A DNA stretch of 64,000 bases from assembly GCA_046160345.1 (NCBI GenBank), contig JBJXGO010000010.1:162820-226819 (forward strand). The letters run 5' to 3'. This document shows, piece after piece, positions 52,573 to 61,954 of this stretch. Each line of letters starts with the position of its first letter. Positions within the stretch are counted from its first letter, which is position 1. Origin of the DNA: M3007 sp046160345 (GTDB lineage: Bacteria > Bacteroidota > Bacteroidia > Chitinophagales > Saprospiraceae). Position numbers and translations under genes: made by a program. The notes under the pieces are model-generated. The model had not been told where the DNA came from and did no database searches. It saw only the letters and a list, made by a program, of their open reading frames with translations.

Positions 52573-53634
52573 ATGAAACAATTTACCAAACCGATCTTAG
52601 CCGCAATCCTCCTCTATTGCGCCTTTTTCCAGGAAACAAAGGCCCAAGACCCACGTTTTTCTCAATACTATGCTTCACCCTGGAATCTAAACCCAGCACT
52701 CAATGGTGTGTTCAATGGCAAATGGCGGGCAACGCTCAACTACCGCGACCAATGGGGCAGCATCCTTTCTCCGGTGCCTTTCCGAACCTATGCAGCGGCA
52801 TTTGAGCACCGTTTGCAAGTGGGTTATGGCGACGATTATGCCTCTTTTGGCATAGGAGCAATGCATGATGAGGCAGGCACCGCCCGGTTTTCACAAGACA
52901 AGGTCCAGATAGGAGGCGCCTTCCTCAAACAACTTTCCGGAGGGCGGCGACAAGCCGATCATTATCTTTCTGCAGGAGCGCAAGTCGGTTTTGGACAAAA
53001 TTCTATTGATTGGGGTAAACTTTGGTTCAGCCGCCAATTCGATGTTTCCAGCGAAACACCCAATACGAGCCTTCCCAACAACGAACCCAATGCAAATGCA
53101 GCTGCTAAAAGTTATCTTGATTTCAATGCCGGGCTTCTATGGTATGCCGTATTTGAAAATAATGGATTCTTCTATTTAGGGGGTGCAATGCACCACCTCA
53201 ATCGACCCAGGATTTCACTCGCCGACGACGAAAACGAAACACTCTATACCCGCGTGACTGGCCATGTTGGCGGCCAATTTCCGCTTAATGACGTAATTAG
53301 CCTATTGCCAAGCGCTCTGGTGATGCAACAAGGCCCGGCATTCGAGACCGATTTGGGACTGAACCTCAGGTATTCCAACAATGACGTTAACGAGCTCGCA
53401 CTTCGGGCGGGTGCTTGGGCGCGTGTAGGCAATAAGATCGACAAGGGCTTTCAGGCAGATGCTATTACTGTGGTCGGAATGCTCGAACTGAATCGTTGGA
53501 TGCTGGGGCTGAGTTACGATATTACCATCTCTCCGCTTACCCAGGCAAACAATGCGCGAGGCGCCTTTGAGGTGTCGCTCACTTATTTTCACCCCGGTGA
53601 AAAACGCTCCAGGGTTGTGTGTCCCAATTTTTAA
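52573..53634 (+). CDS. PorP/SprF family outer-membrane protein
   Basis: The product is 353 residues. Signal peptide about 1-23 (ending ETKAQ). Typical opening QDPRFSQYYASPWNLNPALNG.F, then RDQWGSI, and repeating beta strands with aromatic ends throughout, ending LGLSYDITISPL and EVSLTYFHPGEK. PorP/SprF proteins are outer-membrane beta-barrels that work with T9SS and gliding cargo, anchoring PorE-type or SprB-type partners. Many paralogues exist per genome, so the specific partner is unknown. The thioredoxin-fold gene follows 21 bases downstream. Confidence 0.93.
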   Translation: MKQFTKPILAAILLYCAFFQETKAQDPRFSQYYASPWNLNPALNGVFNGKWRATLNYRDQWGSILSPVPFRTYAAAFEHRLQVGYGDDYASFGIGAMHDEAGTARFSQDKVQIGGAFLKQLSGGRRQADHYLSAGAQVGFGQNSIDWGKLWFSRQFDVSSETPNTSLPNNEPNANAAAKSYLDFNAGLLWYAVFENNGFFYLGGAMHHLNRPRISLADDENETLYTRVTGHVGGQFPLNDVISLLPSALVMQQGPAFETDLGLNLRYSNNDVNELALRAGAWARVGNKIDKGFQADAITVVGMLELNRWMLGLSYDITISPLTQANNARGAFEVSLTYFHPGEKRSRVVCPNF

Positions 53635-53655
53635 TAAAAACTCTTACCTATTGCT

Positions 53656-55545
53656 ATGAAACAACTTAACATCATCCTGCTCTGCCTTCCAGTCCTTGCC
53701 TTTGGACAAAATTTTACGGTTAACCCTTCAGCACCCATGGCAGGCGATATGGTACGGCTTGAAATTGATCTTGCAAAAAGCAAGCTGCGGAGTGCTGATG
53801 AAATAGAAATGGTAGTACTTGAATATGCCAATGGAAAGGTTGCAACTACTGAGGCGTCAACCATGCGCATTGGCGACAAATTAGTGGGGGTTTTTACCTT
53901 AAGCCTGGATGCCAAGTCTGCAGTGGCCGGCCTTCGGGAAGCTGAGGAAAAATGGGACAACAATAGTGGGGAAGGATATTTCCTTTCTATTTATGATGCA
54001 TCAGGAAAATCAATGCCTGAGAGCATGGCAGCTGCCGCCATACTTTATCGCGATTATGGCGGTCTTCTAAACCTCAACCGCACCCCGTCCGTTGCTTTTG
54101 GACTTCTAAATCAAGCATTTGCAATTCAGCCTGATTTGAAAAGAAAGTATTTCGCCAGTTATATCAACAACCTTATGGCGGTTAAAAAGGGTGAAGACGG
54201 GAAAAAGGAAGCCATTGCATACTTATCAGAATTTGAGGCCGATCCAAATGCTACAGAAGATGAATTGGCAACTGCCAGCCGTTTTTTCGAACGCAATGGC
54301 GATCCTGAACGCAGCAAGGCTCTAAAGGAAAAGGTTCGCACTGCGTTTCCAAAGGGCAATATGGTGAAACAGGAGAAGCGCCGGGCAATTCAGAATGAAC
54401 CTGATATGTTGAAAGCGGAGGAAATGCTTCTTGCTTTTTCCAATTCCTTTCCTCCGCAAAACGATGAAGAAAAACAATCTGTGAACATGCTCCGCGCCAA
54501 CCTTGCCAACAAGGTTGCCGATAGCGGCGACTGGACAAAGTTTCGAACACTTGCAGCGCAACTTCCTGACGCAGAGCGGTCTAGCGCTTACAATAACATT
54601 GCTTGGGAACTTGCCGAAAAAGGAGAAAAGCTTGAAGAAGCCCGTATAATGGCTGCAAATGCCGTCGATTGGGCCAGGAAAGAAATGGCTAACCCTACGG
54701 TCACAAAACCTCCTTACAGCACTTCGAAGGAATGGGCAGAACAAAGGAAACAAACCTTTGCAATGTACGGCGACACTTATTCATTTGTCTTGAGTAAATC
54801 CGGTGATGTGGTTAGCGCTGCTGCGCTTCAGTCCGAGGTGGTTGAAATATTAAAAGGCAAGGAGGCAGAAATGAATGAGCGCTATGTCACTTATTTGGAG
54901 TCTTCCGGCGCAAGGGACTTACGCTACCGTTTGGAGGGATTTATCCTGAATGGGCATGCGACCGCTAAAATGAAAGAAATGTTCAAGCGTCAATTTATAG
55001 CTGAAGATAAAACAGAATCAGGATCCGAGTCATATCTTAAAAACCTGGAATCGATCGCAAGATCTGCCAAACAGAAGGAATTAAGAGCAAGTATGTTGAA
55101 CGACCCTTCAGCCCCCTTCAATCTCGTCAACCTGGAAGGCAAATCTGTAAGTCTTGAAAGTCTGCGTGGAAAAGTGGTGGTTATTGACTTTTGGGCTACC
55201 TGGTGTGGCCCTTGCAAAGCCTCCTTTCCTGGCATGCAACTGGCTGTAAATCAATACAAAAACGACCCTAATGTAGCCTTTGTTTTTATTGATTCCTGGG
55301 AAAAAGGAACCGACAAAGCAAAAAACGCTTCCGATTTTATTTCCAGTAAAGGATATAGTTTCAATGTCTTGTTAGACACCGATGATAGTGTAATTGCAGC
55401 CTACGGAGTATCCGGAATCCCGACCAAATTTGTACTGGATCGCCTTGGAAAGATCCGTTTCAAAACAATCGGTTTTGAAGGCAGCGACGAAAGCTTAGCT
55501 GAAGAACTTAGTTTGATGATCGAAACTGCAAGGGCTGAGCCTTAG
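53656..55545 (+). CDS. TlpA-like thioredoxin-fold protein with helical repeats
   Basis: The product is 629 residues. Signal peptide about 1-16. An Ig-like N-terminal domain (FTVNPSAPMAGDMVRLEID) leads to a long helical region (about 115-465) with TPR-like helices. The C-terminal domain (about 485-629) is TlpA/AhpC-type: VVIDFWATWCGPCKASF with Cys517 and Cys520, SGIPTKFVLD with the cis-Pro, and FVFIDSWE. It would reduce disulfides in the periplasm. Its close spacing to the PorP gene suggests that the two are cotranscribed; a link to T9SS function is not shown. Confidence 0.88.
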   Translation: MKQLNIILLCLPVLAFGQNFTVNPSAPMAGDMVRLEIDLAKSKLRSADEIEMVVLEYANGKVATTEASTMRIGDKLVGVFTLSLDAKSAVAGLREAEEKWDNNSGEGYFLSIYDASGKSMPESMAAAAILYRDYGGLLNLNRTPSVAFGLLNQAFAIQPDLKRKYFASYINNLMAVKKGEDGKKEAIAYLSEFEADPNATEDELATASRFFERNGDPERSKALKEKVRTAFPKGNMVKQEKRRAIQNEPDMLKAEEMLLAFSNSFPPQNDEEKQSVNMLRANLANKVADSGDWTKFRTLAAQLPDAERSSAYNNIAWELAEKGEKLEEARIMAANAVDWARKEMANPTVTKPPYSTSKEWAEQRKQTFAMYGDTYSFVLSKSGDVVSAAALQSEVVEILKGKEAEMNERYVTYLESSGARDLRYRLEGFILNGHATAKMKEMFKRQFIAEDKTESGSESYLKNLESIARSAKQKELRASMLNDPSAPFNLVNLEGKSVSLESLRGKVVVIDFWATWCGPCKASFPGMQLAVNQYKNDPNVAFVFIDSWEKGTDKAKNASDFISSKGYSFNVLLDTDDSVIAAYGVSGIPTKFVLDRLGKIRFKTIGFEGSDESLAEELSLMIETARAEP

Positions 55546-55558
55546 TTATTGGTTATTG
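55545..55558. repeat. 7-bp tandem repeat (GTTATTG x2), left arm of a flanking inverted repeat
   Basis: Two exact GTTATTG units start in the last base of the stop codon of the thioredoxin gene. GTTATTGGTTGATT at 55552-55565 has its perfect 14-base inverse complement at 55669-55682. Confidence 0.75.
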
Positions 55559-55654
55559 GTTGATTCGTTCGCATTTCAAGCTGACAAATCTGGATTTTTG
55601 CCAAACGGGTGTGATTATCTTTAGTTTTTTCGGTTTCCGTAATGGGAAAGCACT

Positions 55655-55662
55655 TAATTTTG
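55655..55662 (+). promoter_or_regulatory. -7 box (TAATTTTG) of the PspC-like gene
   Basis: An exact TAnnTTTG, 44 bases upstream of the ATG at 55707. It lies between the two arms of the inverted repeat. Confidence 0.4.
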
Positions 55663-55668
55663 CACACC

Positions 55669-55707
55669 AATCAACCAATAACCAGTCAACCAATAACCAG
55701 TCAACCA
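55669..55707. repeat. 15-bp tandem repeat (CAACCAATAACCAGT x2 plus partial), right arm of inverted repeat
   Basis: Two exact 15-base units and a six-base third, ending at the start codon of the PspC-like gene. Read on the minus strand they alternate 8- and 7-base units related to GTTATTG on the other side. Confidence 0.8.
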
Positions 55708-55928
55708 TGCTCCAAAATTGGTTCAAAGATTTAATTGAAAAGCACGCATTTGGTGTGTGCCAATATTTGGGCGAACGGATGCGTGTAGCCCCAGCTGAAG
55801 TGCGTAAATACTTCATTTACACTTCTTTTATAGGCATGGGGTCGCCGCTAATTATTTACCTTTTTGTTGCTTTTTGGATGAATGTGCGAAGGTATATCCG
55901 GAGAGGAAGGAATGAGATCTACAATTAA
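55707..55928 (+). CDS. Small PspC-domain membrane protein
   Basis: The product is 73 residues. It follows the PspC pattern: helix NWFKDLIEKHAFGVCQYLGERM, VAPAEVRKYFIYTSF, one TM at about 42-60 (GSPLIIYLFVAFWMNV), then a basic tail (RRYIRRGR). PspC proteins are phage-shock membrane proteins sensing envelope stress; this one is short and lacks the long C-terminal part. ATG at 55707 follows directly on the tandem repeat. Its stop overlaps the convergent truB stop by four bases. Confidence 0.78.
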   Translation: MLQNWFKDLIEKHAFGVCQYLGERMRVAPAEVRKYFIYTSFIGMGSPLIIYLFVAFWMNVRRYIRRGRNEIYN

Positions 55929-56728
55929 GACATTTCAACCAATTCAATAAGATCTTTCAAATTCCAGGCATTATCCAGGGAAAAATCACCAATAGCGGTT
56001 CGTTTCAAGCTGCTCAAGTAGGCCCCGCTCCCGACTTCTTTCCCCAAATCATTTGCCAAAGAGCGTATGTAAGTCCCTTTACTGCAAACGACCCGAAAAT
56101 CAATCTGCAACCCTTTTGGAAAATCCGGATGAAGCATTATATCAGACCCTTTTTTGCTGGCTATAACGGCATTTTCAAGGCTCGGTGCAACTTGTCGCAA
56201 ATCGCCTAAAAGTTCGAAAGCCGTTAGATGAACTTGCCGATGCGGCATTTCGACTTCTTGGCCTGTCCGCGCATTTTTATACATCCTTCTGCCATCTACC
56301 TTTATTGCTGAAAATATTGGAGGAACTTGTTGGATATCTCCCAGAAAGTGGCGGCTTGCCTTTTCCAAACTTGCTTTGTTCAAATGTTCCGTTGGGAAAA
56401 GCGTATCGGGCGGCTTCTCCAAGTCAAAAGATTGGGTAGTGGCTCCAAAAGTGAAGGTGCCTGTGTACGTTTTGGACATCGCTTGGAACGTGTCAATCCG
56501 CTTGGTATAATCCCCGATACAAAGAATAAGCAAGCCGGTAGCTAATGGATCAAGTGTACCTGCATGGCCCACTTTAATTTTTTTATTGCCTGTTTTTTTT
56601 GCCAGAAGATAACGCACTTTATTTACAACACCAAATGATGTCCAAGCCAAAGGCTTGTCAATCAATAACATAGCGCCACTTGGAAATGATTCAGGAAAAT
56701 CTTGCCTGGGAGAAATAACTTGTAGCAT
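55925..56728 (-). CDS. truB: tRNA pseudouridine(55) synthase TruB
   Basis: The product is 267 residues from the ATG at 56728. The catalytic motif is KVGHAGTLDPLATGLL with the nucleophilic Asp. LLIDKPLAWTSFGVVNKVR precedes it; the conserved QVPPIFSAIKVDG and RM.YKNARTG and CSKGTYIRSLANDLG segments follow. It converts U55 of the tRNA T-loop to pseudouridine. The C-terminal PUA part is short. An in-frame GTG/TTG-type extension to 56785 is not supported. Confidence 0.95.
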   Translation of the reverse strand: MLQVISPRQDFPESFPSGAMLLIDKPLAWTSFGVVNKVRYLLAKKTGNKKIKVGHAGTLDPLATGLLILCIGDYTKRIDTFQAMSKTYTGTFTFGATTQSFDLEKPPDTLFPTEHLNKASLEKASRHFLGDIQQVPPIFSAIKVDGRRMYKNARTGQEVEMPHRQVHLTAFELLGDLRQVAPSLENAVIASKKGSDIMLHPDFPKGLQIDFRVVCSKGTYIRSLANDLGKEVGSGAYLSSLKRTAIGDFSLDNAWNLKDLIELVEMS

Positions 56729-56955
56729 TTTGCAAAGATAAAGGTTGCGTAAAAGGTTTTTAGGACTGATGATTCGTAAGCGCATTTGCCAAAGCCTGGC
56801 AGCTTGATAAATTTAATGACATCAAACCCGCCAATCCGTCATTTTTTACAAAACTTACCGACAAAATGACCTTGCTTTTTAAGTTGAACTGACATTTTTT
56901 CACGCAGTTCGCTTTGGCCGGAAATTTGAACGATCCAAAAGCTGAAACTAAAAAC

Positions 56956-59607
56956 ATGACATACGATAATTTCACCATCAAGGCCCAGGAAGCCATACTG
57001 CAAGCGCAACAAATTGCAGCGGGTTATGAGCAGCAAAGTGTTGATACCGGGCACCTTATAAAAGGAATGCTCAATGTGGACGACTCTGTGACCGATTTCC
57101 TTTTGAAAAAAACCGGGGTCAATATTCCAGCATTTTCTGAGCAACTGGACAAATTGATTTGGGAGACCCCCAAAGTTCAAGGTGCTGACAAACAATACCT
57201 TACCAATGAAGCAAACAAAGCCATTGCAGCTGCCAAGTCATTGTTAAAAGACTTTGGCGATGAGTATATTTCGCTCGAACTGCTTCTATTAGGTGTAGTC
57301 AAGGGCAACGATAAAGGCGCCAGGCTGCTTCGAGAAAACGGTGCAACATTCGATGCCCTTAGCGCCGCGGTCAAAGAACTTCGCAAAGGCCGAAAAGTGA
57401 CCGAGCAGACCACCGACAATGTTTACAACGCGCTACAAAAATATGCGGTCAACCTTACCGAACAGGCTGAAAACGGCAAACTAGACCCTGTTATCGGTCG
57501 CGATGAGGAAATTCGCCGCGTGTTGCACATCCTCAGCCGCCGCAAGAAAAACAACCCGGTCATAATAGGCGACCCTGGCGTGGGAAAAACGGCTATAGTA
57601 GAAGGAATTGCCTGGCGAATTGTCAAACAGGATGTCCCCGAAACCCTTTCGGGCAAAAAGATTTTCAGCCTCGATATGTCTTCGCTGATTGCTGGCGCGA
57701 AGTATAAGGGAGAGTTTGAAGAACGATTGAAAGCGGTGATCAAAGAAGTTGTTGATTCCAACGAACAGGTTATTTTGTTTATTGACGAAATCCATACGCT
57801 TGTTGGTGCTGGCGGTGGTCAGGGAGCAATGGATGCGGCAAACATCCTCAAACCGGCGCTCGCCCGAGGCGAACTCCGTACTATTGGTGCAACAACTCTT
57901 GACGAATACCAAAAATATTTCGAAAGCGACAAGGCCTTGGAAAGGCGCTTTCAGTCCGTGTATGTGGACGAACCCAGCGTAGAAGACACCATCAGTATTC
58001 TCAGAGGAATCCGGGAAAAATATGAAAACTATCACAAGGTTCAAATTCTGGACGAGTCCCTGATCGCATCTGCAGAACTTTCCCACCGATATATTTCAGA
58101 AAGGAAACTACCTGACAAAGCCATTGATCTAATAGATGAAGCAGGCGCAAAACTTAGACTAGAACTTGATTCTGTACCCGAAGATGTGGATAAGCTGGAT
58201 CGCCAAATGCGACAGCTTGAAATTGAGCGAGAAGCAATTAAGCGAGAAAAAGATTCCAAGAAGTTGGAATCTATGAACAAGTTAATACAGGATTTGCGCG
58301 AAAAACTTGATGACCTGAGGGCAAAATGGACTTCTGAAAAGGAGATTGTCGAAGCGATTCAAATCAGCAAGCAAAAGCTGGAGGAACTCCATATCCAATA
58401 TCAACGCGCTGAACGCGAAGGCAATCTGGAGGTGGCTTCTAAGATCAAATATCAAGACATCCCAGCCAGGGAGGCAATGCTAAAAGCAGCTGAAGAAAAA
58501 CTCGGCACCCTTGATCCGGACAACCGCATGACCACTCAAATAGTAACTGCAAACGATATTGCAGAAGTGGTAGCGCGCTGGACAGGCATACCCCTGGCCA
58601 AAATGATGCGCGGGGAGCGAGAACGGCTTTTACATCTCGAAAAAGAAATGCACGAACGGGTTGTTGGCCAGGATGAGGCGGTCACCACTGTGGCAGACGC
58701 TATACGCCGCAGCAGGGCAGGGCTGAGCGATCCCGATAAGCCTATTGGCTCGTTTATTTTTTGCGGCCCAACAGGAGTTGGCAAAACCGAGCTTGCAAAA
58801 GCACTTGCAGATGTGCTTTTTGATGACGAAAAAGCCATCACGCGTATTGATATGAGCGAATATCAGGAGAAACACAGCGTGTCACGACTGGTGGGCGCTC
58901 CTCCCGGATATGTTGGTTATGATGAAGGCGGGCAATTAACAGAAGCAGTTCGTCGAAGGCCTTATTCGATTGTGTTATTAGACGAAATTGAAAAAGCACA
59001 TCCGGATACTTTTAATATCCTTTTACAAGTGCTTGATGATGGCCGGCTTACCGACAACAAAGGCAGAACAGCAAACTTTAAAAACACGATCATAATTATG
59101 ACCTCCAATCTCGCAAGCGACCGAATTATGGATGCTTTCGAGGATTATGAGACCTTGACTGAAAAACGAAAAATTGAATCGTTTGAAACGGCTAAAAGAG
59201 AGGTCATGGATGCGCTGAAAATGAACCTGCGACCAGAATTCCTCAACCGCCTGGACGAAGTTGTGGTTTTCCACCCACTTCTAAAAGACCAAATGTCCTT
59301 GATTCTCAATATCTTGATGAAAGATATTAAAGAGATGCTGACAAAACAGGAACTAAAACTGGATATCACAAAAGACGCCGCAAAAATTCTGGTGGAGCAC
59401 GGTTTCGACCCACAGTTCGGAGCCCGCCCGCTCAAACGAACCTTACAGCGCGAACTTATCAATGAGTTGGCTAAACATTTGTTGGCAGGCGACTACCAAA
59501 AAGGCGACACGGTGTTAATTGATGCTGATGGGGCGGGATTGTTGTTTGGAAGGAAATCGGAATTCGAAGGCAAGGAGGTGGTGACCAAGAAATTGGCAGA
59601 GGTATAA
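56956..59607 (+). CDS. clpB: ATP-dependent disaggregase ClpB
   Basis: The product is 883 residues from the ATG at 56956 (MTYDNFTIKAQEA). The N-domain (1-150) is followed by AAA1 with Walker A GDPGVGKTAIVEG near 205 and FIDEIHTL, a coiled-coil middle domain (about 410-540), AAA2 with Walker A GPTGVGKTELAK near 605 and LLDEIEKAHPD. It ends with a short Lys-rich tail. The middle domain separates it from ClpA and ClpC. ClpB with DnaK rescues aggregated proteins. Upstream bases show no clear heat-shock element. Confidence 0.97.
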   Translation: MTYDNFTIKAQEAILQAQQIAAGYEQQSVDTGHLIKGMLNVDDSVTDFLLKKTGVNIPAFSEQLDKLIWETPKVQGADKQYLTNEANKAIAAAKSLLKDFGDEYISLELLLLGVVKGNDKGARLLRENGATFDALSAAVKELRKGRKVTEQTTDNVYNALQKYAVNLTEQAENGKLDPVIGRDEEIRRVLHILSRRKKNNPVIIGDPGVGKTAIVEGIAWRIVKQDVPETLSGKKIFSLDMSSLIAGAKYKGEFEERLKAVIKEVVDSNEQVILFIDEIHTLVGAGGGQGAMDAANILKPALARGELRTIGATTLDEYQKYFESDKALERRFQSVYVDEPSVEDTISILRGIREKYENYHKVQILDESLIASAELSHRYISERKLPDKAIDLIDEAGAKLRLELDSVPEDVDKLDRQMRQLEIEREAIKREKDSKKLESMNKLIQDLREKLDDLRAKWTSEKEIVEAIQISKQKLEELHIQYQRAEREGNLEVASKIKYQDIPAREAMLKAAEEKLGTLDPDNRMTTQIVTANDIAEVVARWTGIPLAKMMRGERERLLHLEKEMHERVVGQDEAVTTVADAIRRSRAGLSDPDKPIGSFIFCGPTGVGKTELAKALADVLFDDEKAITRIDMSEYQEKHSVSRLVGAPPGYVGYDEGGQLTEAVRRRPYSIVLLDEIEKAHPDTFNILLQVLDDGRLTDNKGRTANFKNTIIIMTSNLASDRIMDAFEDYETLTEKRKIESFETAKREVMDALKMNLRPEFLNRLDEVVVFHPLLKDQMSLILNILMKDIKEMLTKQELKLDITKDAAKILVEHGFDPQFGARPLKRTLQRELINELAKHLLAGDYQKGDTVLIDADGAGLLFGRKSEFEGKEVVTKKLAEV

Positions 59608-59629
59608 ATAGTTAATATTGCCCATTAGG

Positions 59630-60832
59630 TCACACTTTTTCTAAGACAAGGGCATACCCCTGCCCTACTCCAATGCACATTGTACAAAGCGCATATTTGC
59701 CTCCATTTCGCAGCAGTTCGCGCGCAGCAGATAAAACGATACGAGCACCGCTCATTCCCAATGGATGCCCAAGGGCAATGGCGCCTCCATTGGGGTTGAG
59801 GCGAGCGTCGGCGTCGGCAATACCTAGATTGCGCGTACAAGCAAGAACTTGAGCAGCAAATGCCTCATTGAGTTCTATAACATCCATCTGGTCTAAGGAA
59901 AGTCCAGCTTTTTTGAGTGCGTTACGAGAGGCGGTTACTGGCCCAATGCCCATTATGCGCGGCTCTACGCCAACTACAGCAGAGCTTACAATTCTAGCCA
60001 ATGGTTTCAAGTTGTTGGTTTTCAGGCCATTGTCAGAAGCCAGTAACAAAGCGGCAGCGCCATCATTCAAGCCGGAGGCATTGCCAGCAGTAACAGACCC
60101 GTCTTTTTTAAAAGCCGGTTTTAATTTGGCCAACACCTCCAGGCTTGTATCCGGCTTAATGAATTCATCGTGTTCAACAAGCACCAATTCGCCTTTTTTG
60201 CCTTTGGGCACAGAAACTGCGGTGATTTCTTCCGCCAATCTACCCTCTGACTGTGCTTTTGCTGCTTTTTGTTGGCTCCAAAACGCAAATTTATCTTGGT
60301 CTTCTCTGCTGATTCCATACTGTTCTGCCAGGTTTTCCGCGGTCATTCCCATCGCATCCGTGCCATAAAGTGCATGCATCAGGGGATTGACAAATCGCCA
60401 GCCAAAACTTGAATCGAACATTTGAGCGTCTGTCCCGAACGGTTTGCTTGATTTGCTGATCACCCAGGGAGCCCGCGTCATGCCTTCTACCCCTCCCGCA
60501 ATAAAAAGTTCGCCATCTCCCATCGCTATTGCCCTGTGTGCTTGAATAATTGCAGACATCCCGCTGGCACAGAGCCGATTAACCGTTTCACCGGGCACAG
60601 TGACGGGCAAACCAGCGAGCAAAAGCGCCATTCGTGCCACATTGCGATTGTCTTCTCCTGCTTGATTGGCACAGCCTAGAATAACATCGGAAATTATTGC
60701 AGGATCGAAGTCCGGATGCCGTTCCAACAGTTTTTGCAGCGCATGCGCTGCAATGTCGTCCGTACGTATGGGCGCCAAAAGACCACCAAAATTTCCAATA
60801 GGCGACCTGATACCATCAACTATATAGCTCAT
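59630..60832 (-). CDS. Thiolase (acetyl-CoA / 3-oxoadipyl-CoA acyltransferase)
   Basis: The product is 400 residues. The nucleophile Cys88 is in NRLCASGMSA, the catalytic His in GHPLG near 348 and the second Cys in CIGVGQG near 385. GCANQAGEDNRNVARMALLLAGLP is split here in print but matches the segment that marks PcaF/PaaJ-type thiolases, so 3-oxoadipyl-CoA thiolase is the best guess; a general acetyl-CoA acetyltransferase remains possible because no pathway genes are close. It is convergent with clpB, 22 bases apart. Confidence 0.9.
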   Translation of the reverse strand: MSYIVDGIRSPIGNFGGLLAPIRTDDIAAHALQKLLERHPDFDPAIISDVILGCANQAGEDNRNVARMALLLAGLPVTVPGETVNRLCASGMSAIIQAHRAIAMGDGELFIAGGVEGMTRAPWVISKSSKPFGTDAQMFDSSFGWRFVNPLMHALYGTDAMGMTAENLAEQYGISREDQDKFAFWSQQKAAKAQSEGRLAEEITAVSVPKGKKGELVLVEHDEFIKPDTSLEVLAKLKPAFKKDGSVTAGNASGLNDGAAALLLASDNGLKTNNLKPLARIVSSAVVGVEPRIMGIGPVTASRNALKKAGLSLDQMDVIELNEAFAAQVLACTRNLGIADADARLNPNGGAIALGHPLGMSGARIVLSAARELLRNGGKYALCTMCIGVGQGYALVLEKV

Positions 60833-61864
60833 TTAGTTCTCAAAAAACGTATCATATTGATTTCCACCACGTTCTGCTTTGCTGGGCACCGCATGAGGAG
60901 CATTTAAATCAAGGGTTTCGGCAGGACTGTTAGCTTTTGCGACAATTTTATTTTTATCACCACCCAACAAAAAAGAAACGCCATCTTTTTCCCATTTATC
61001 AAGCATCGCAAGGCCTTCTTCCTCAAACACGCCGTTTTGGAGATCAATGCCATCCATAAAGTTTTTAGACATATCCATAAAGCGCTCCATTTCTCCAACC
61101 TTTTGGCCTACGTCATCAGCCATAGCTTCAAGCGCCATGTCGTACATATATTTTTTATCGGAGTTTCCACTCAGGATATTCATGGCCGAACGCATGGCAG
61201 AATGGCTGGCCTTGATGGCTTTATATTCCTGTTCTTTCACTACTACCTGATCACTCAGGTCTTCGAGCATAATTTCCGAGTTTTCATACATCTTGGTCAG
61301 CACCCGGTAAAGCACCTCCATCCTTTTGTACAGATCTTCAAGCTTAACGTTTGAATCCTGCAAACGTCCTGCTTTGCGTGCCTGAAGCACCATCAACGCA
61401 TCACGGCCCGTCTCTTTCGCCTTGCCGGCAAGATTAAGGTTGTTCTTGATATTGGCATTGTTTTGCTTGATCATCTCACCCAATTTGTACATCTGGCCTT
61501 TGAGGTTACTGATTTGGCTATTCATTTTGCCCAAATTGTCTTTCAAATCCTCAATATAGCTTTTAAGGATCCCAATGGGGTCTATTTGGACAAAAACGCC
61601 CGTAATCGCACGCATTATGGATTTATAAATGTACCATACAAGATTGCGCATCTTGGGGTCGAGCACCATGTAAATTACGGCTGCGAGCGCAGCCAGAATT
61701 CCAGCCAGGTAAAGGGTATTGGAGGCAAGCGTGATCAAGGTCGGCAATGCCTGGTAAAGCAAATAGCCGCCTCCAAGCACAATAGCCGCCATAAATAGTC
61801 CGCCGGTAATGCCCTCTGGGCGCTCCCAAAAATTTTTGGGCTTTATTGGTTGCATGTCAGTCAT
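60833..61864 (-). CDS. Membrane protein with long coiled coil (PspA-like architecture)
   Basis: The product is 343 residues and I do not recognise a named family. Two adjacent TM segments at about 20-40 and 45-67 are followed by a long alpha-helical/coiled-coil stretch (about 95-250: LKDNLGKMNSQISNLKGQ, KLEDLYKRMEVLYRVL). A Gly/Asn-rich C-terminus ends the protein. The helical pattern resembles PspA/ESCRT-III helices but a direct relation is not proved. The stop abuts the thiolase start, and the next gene upstream on the same strand encodes another coiled-coil protein. Confidence 0.72.
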   Translation of the reverse strand: MTDMQPIKPKNFWERPEGITGGLFMAAIVLGGGYLLYQALPTLITLASNTLYLAGILAALAAVIYMVLDPKMRNLVWYIYKSIMRAITGVFVQIDPIGILKSYIEDLKDNLGKMNSQISNLKGQMYKLGEMIKQNNANIKNNLNLAGKAKETGRDALMVLQARKAGRLQDSNVKLEDLYKRMEVLYRVLTKMYENSEIMLEDLSDQVVVKEQEYKAIKASHSAMRSAMNILSGNSDKKYMYDMALEAMADDVGQKVGEMERFMDMSKNFMDGIDLQNGVFEEEGLAMLDKWEKDGVSFLLGGDKNKIVAKANSPAETLDLNAPHAVPSKAERGGNQYDTFFEN

Positions 61865-61890
61865 ATGTTAGATGTTGTTGATTTTTTAAT

Positions 61891-61906
61891 TGTGGATTTG
61901 TGGATT
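61891..61906. repeat. 8-bp tandem repeat (TGTGGATT x2)
   Basis: Two exact octamers in the 90-base gap between the coiled-coil membrane protein gene and the next coiled-coil gene. Confidence 0.6.
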
Positions 61907-61954
61907 TGGGCCTTAACCTAAGCAAGATGATGAATGCCCAAAAGATATCAAACA

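Noticed and set aside
55560..55706. Upstream coding region joined to the PspC-like gene (122 codons)
   Set aside because: The extra 49 codons are made of promoter and repeat sequence; PspC similarity starts at the ATG at 55707.
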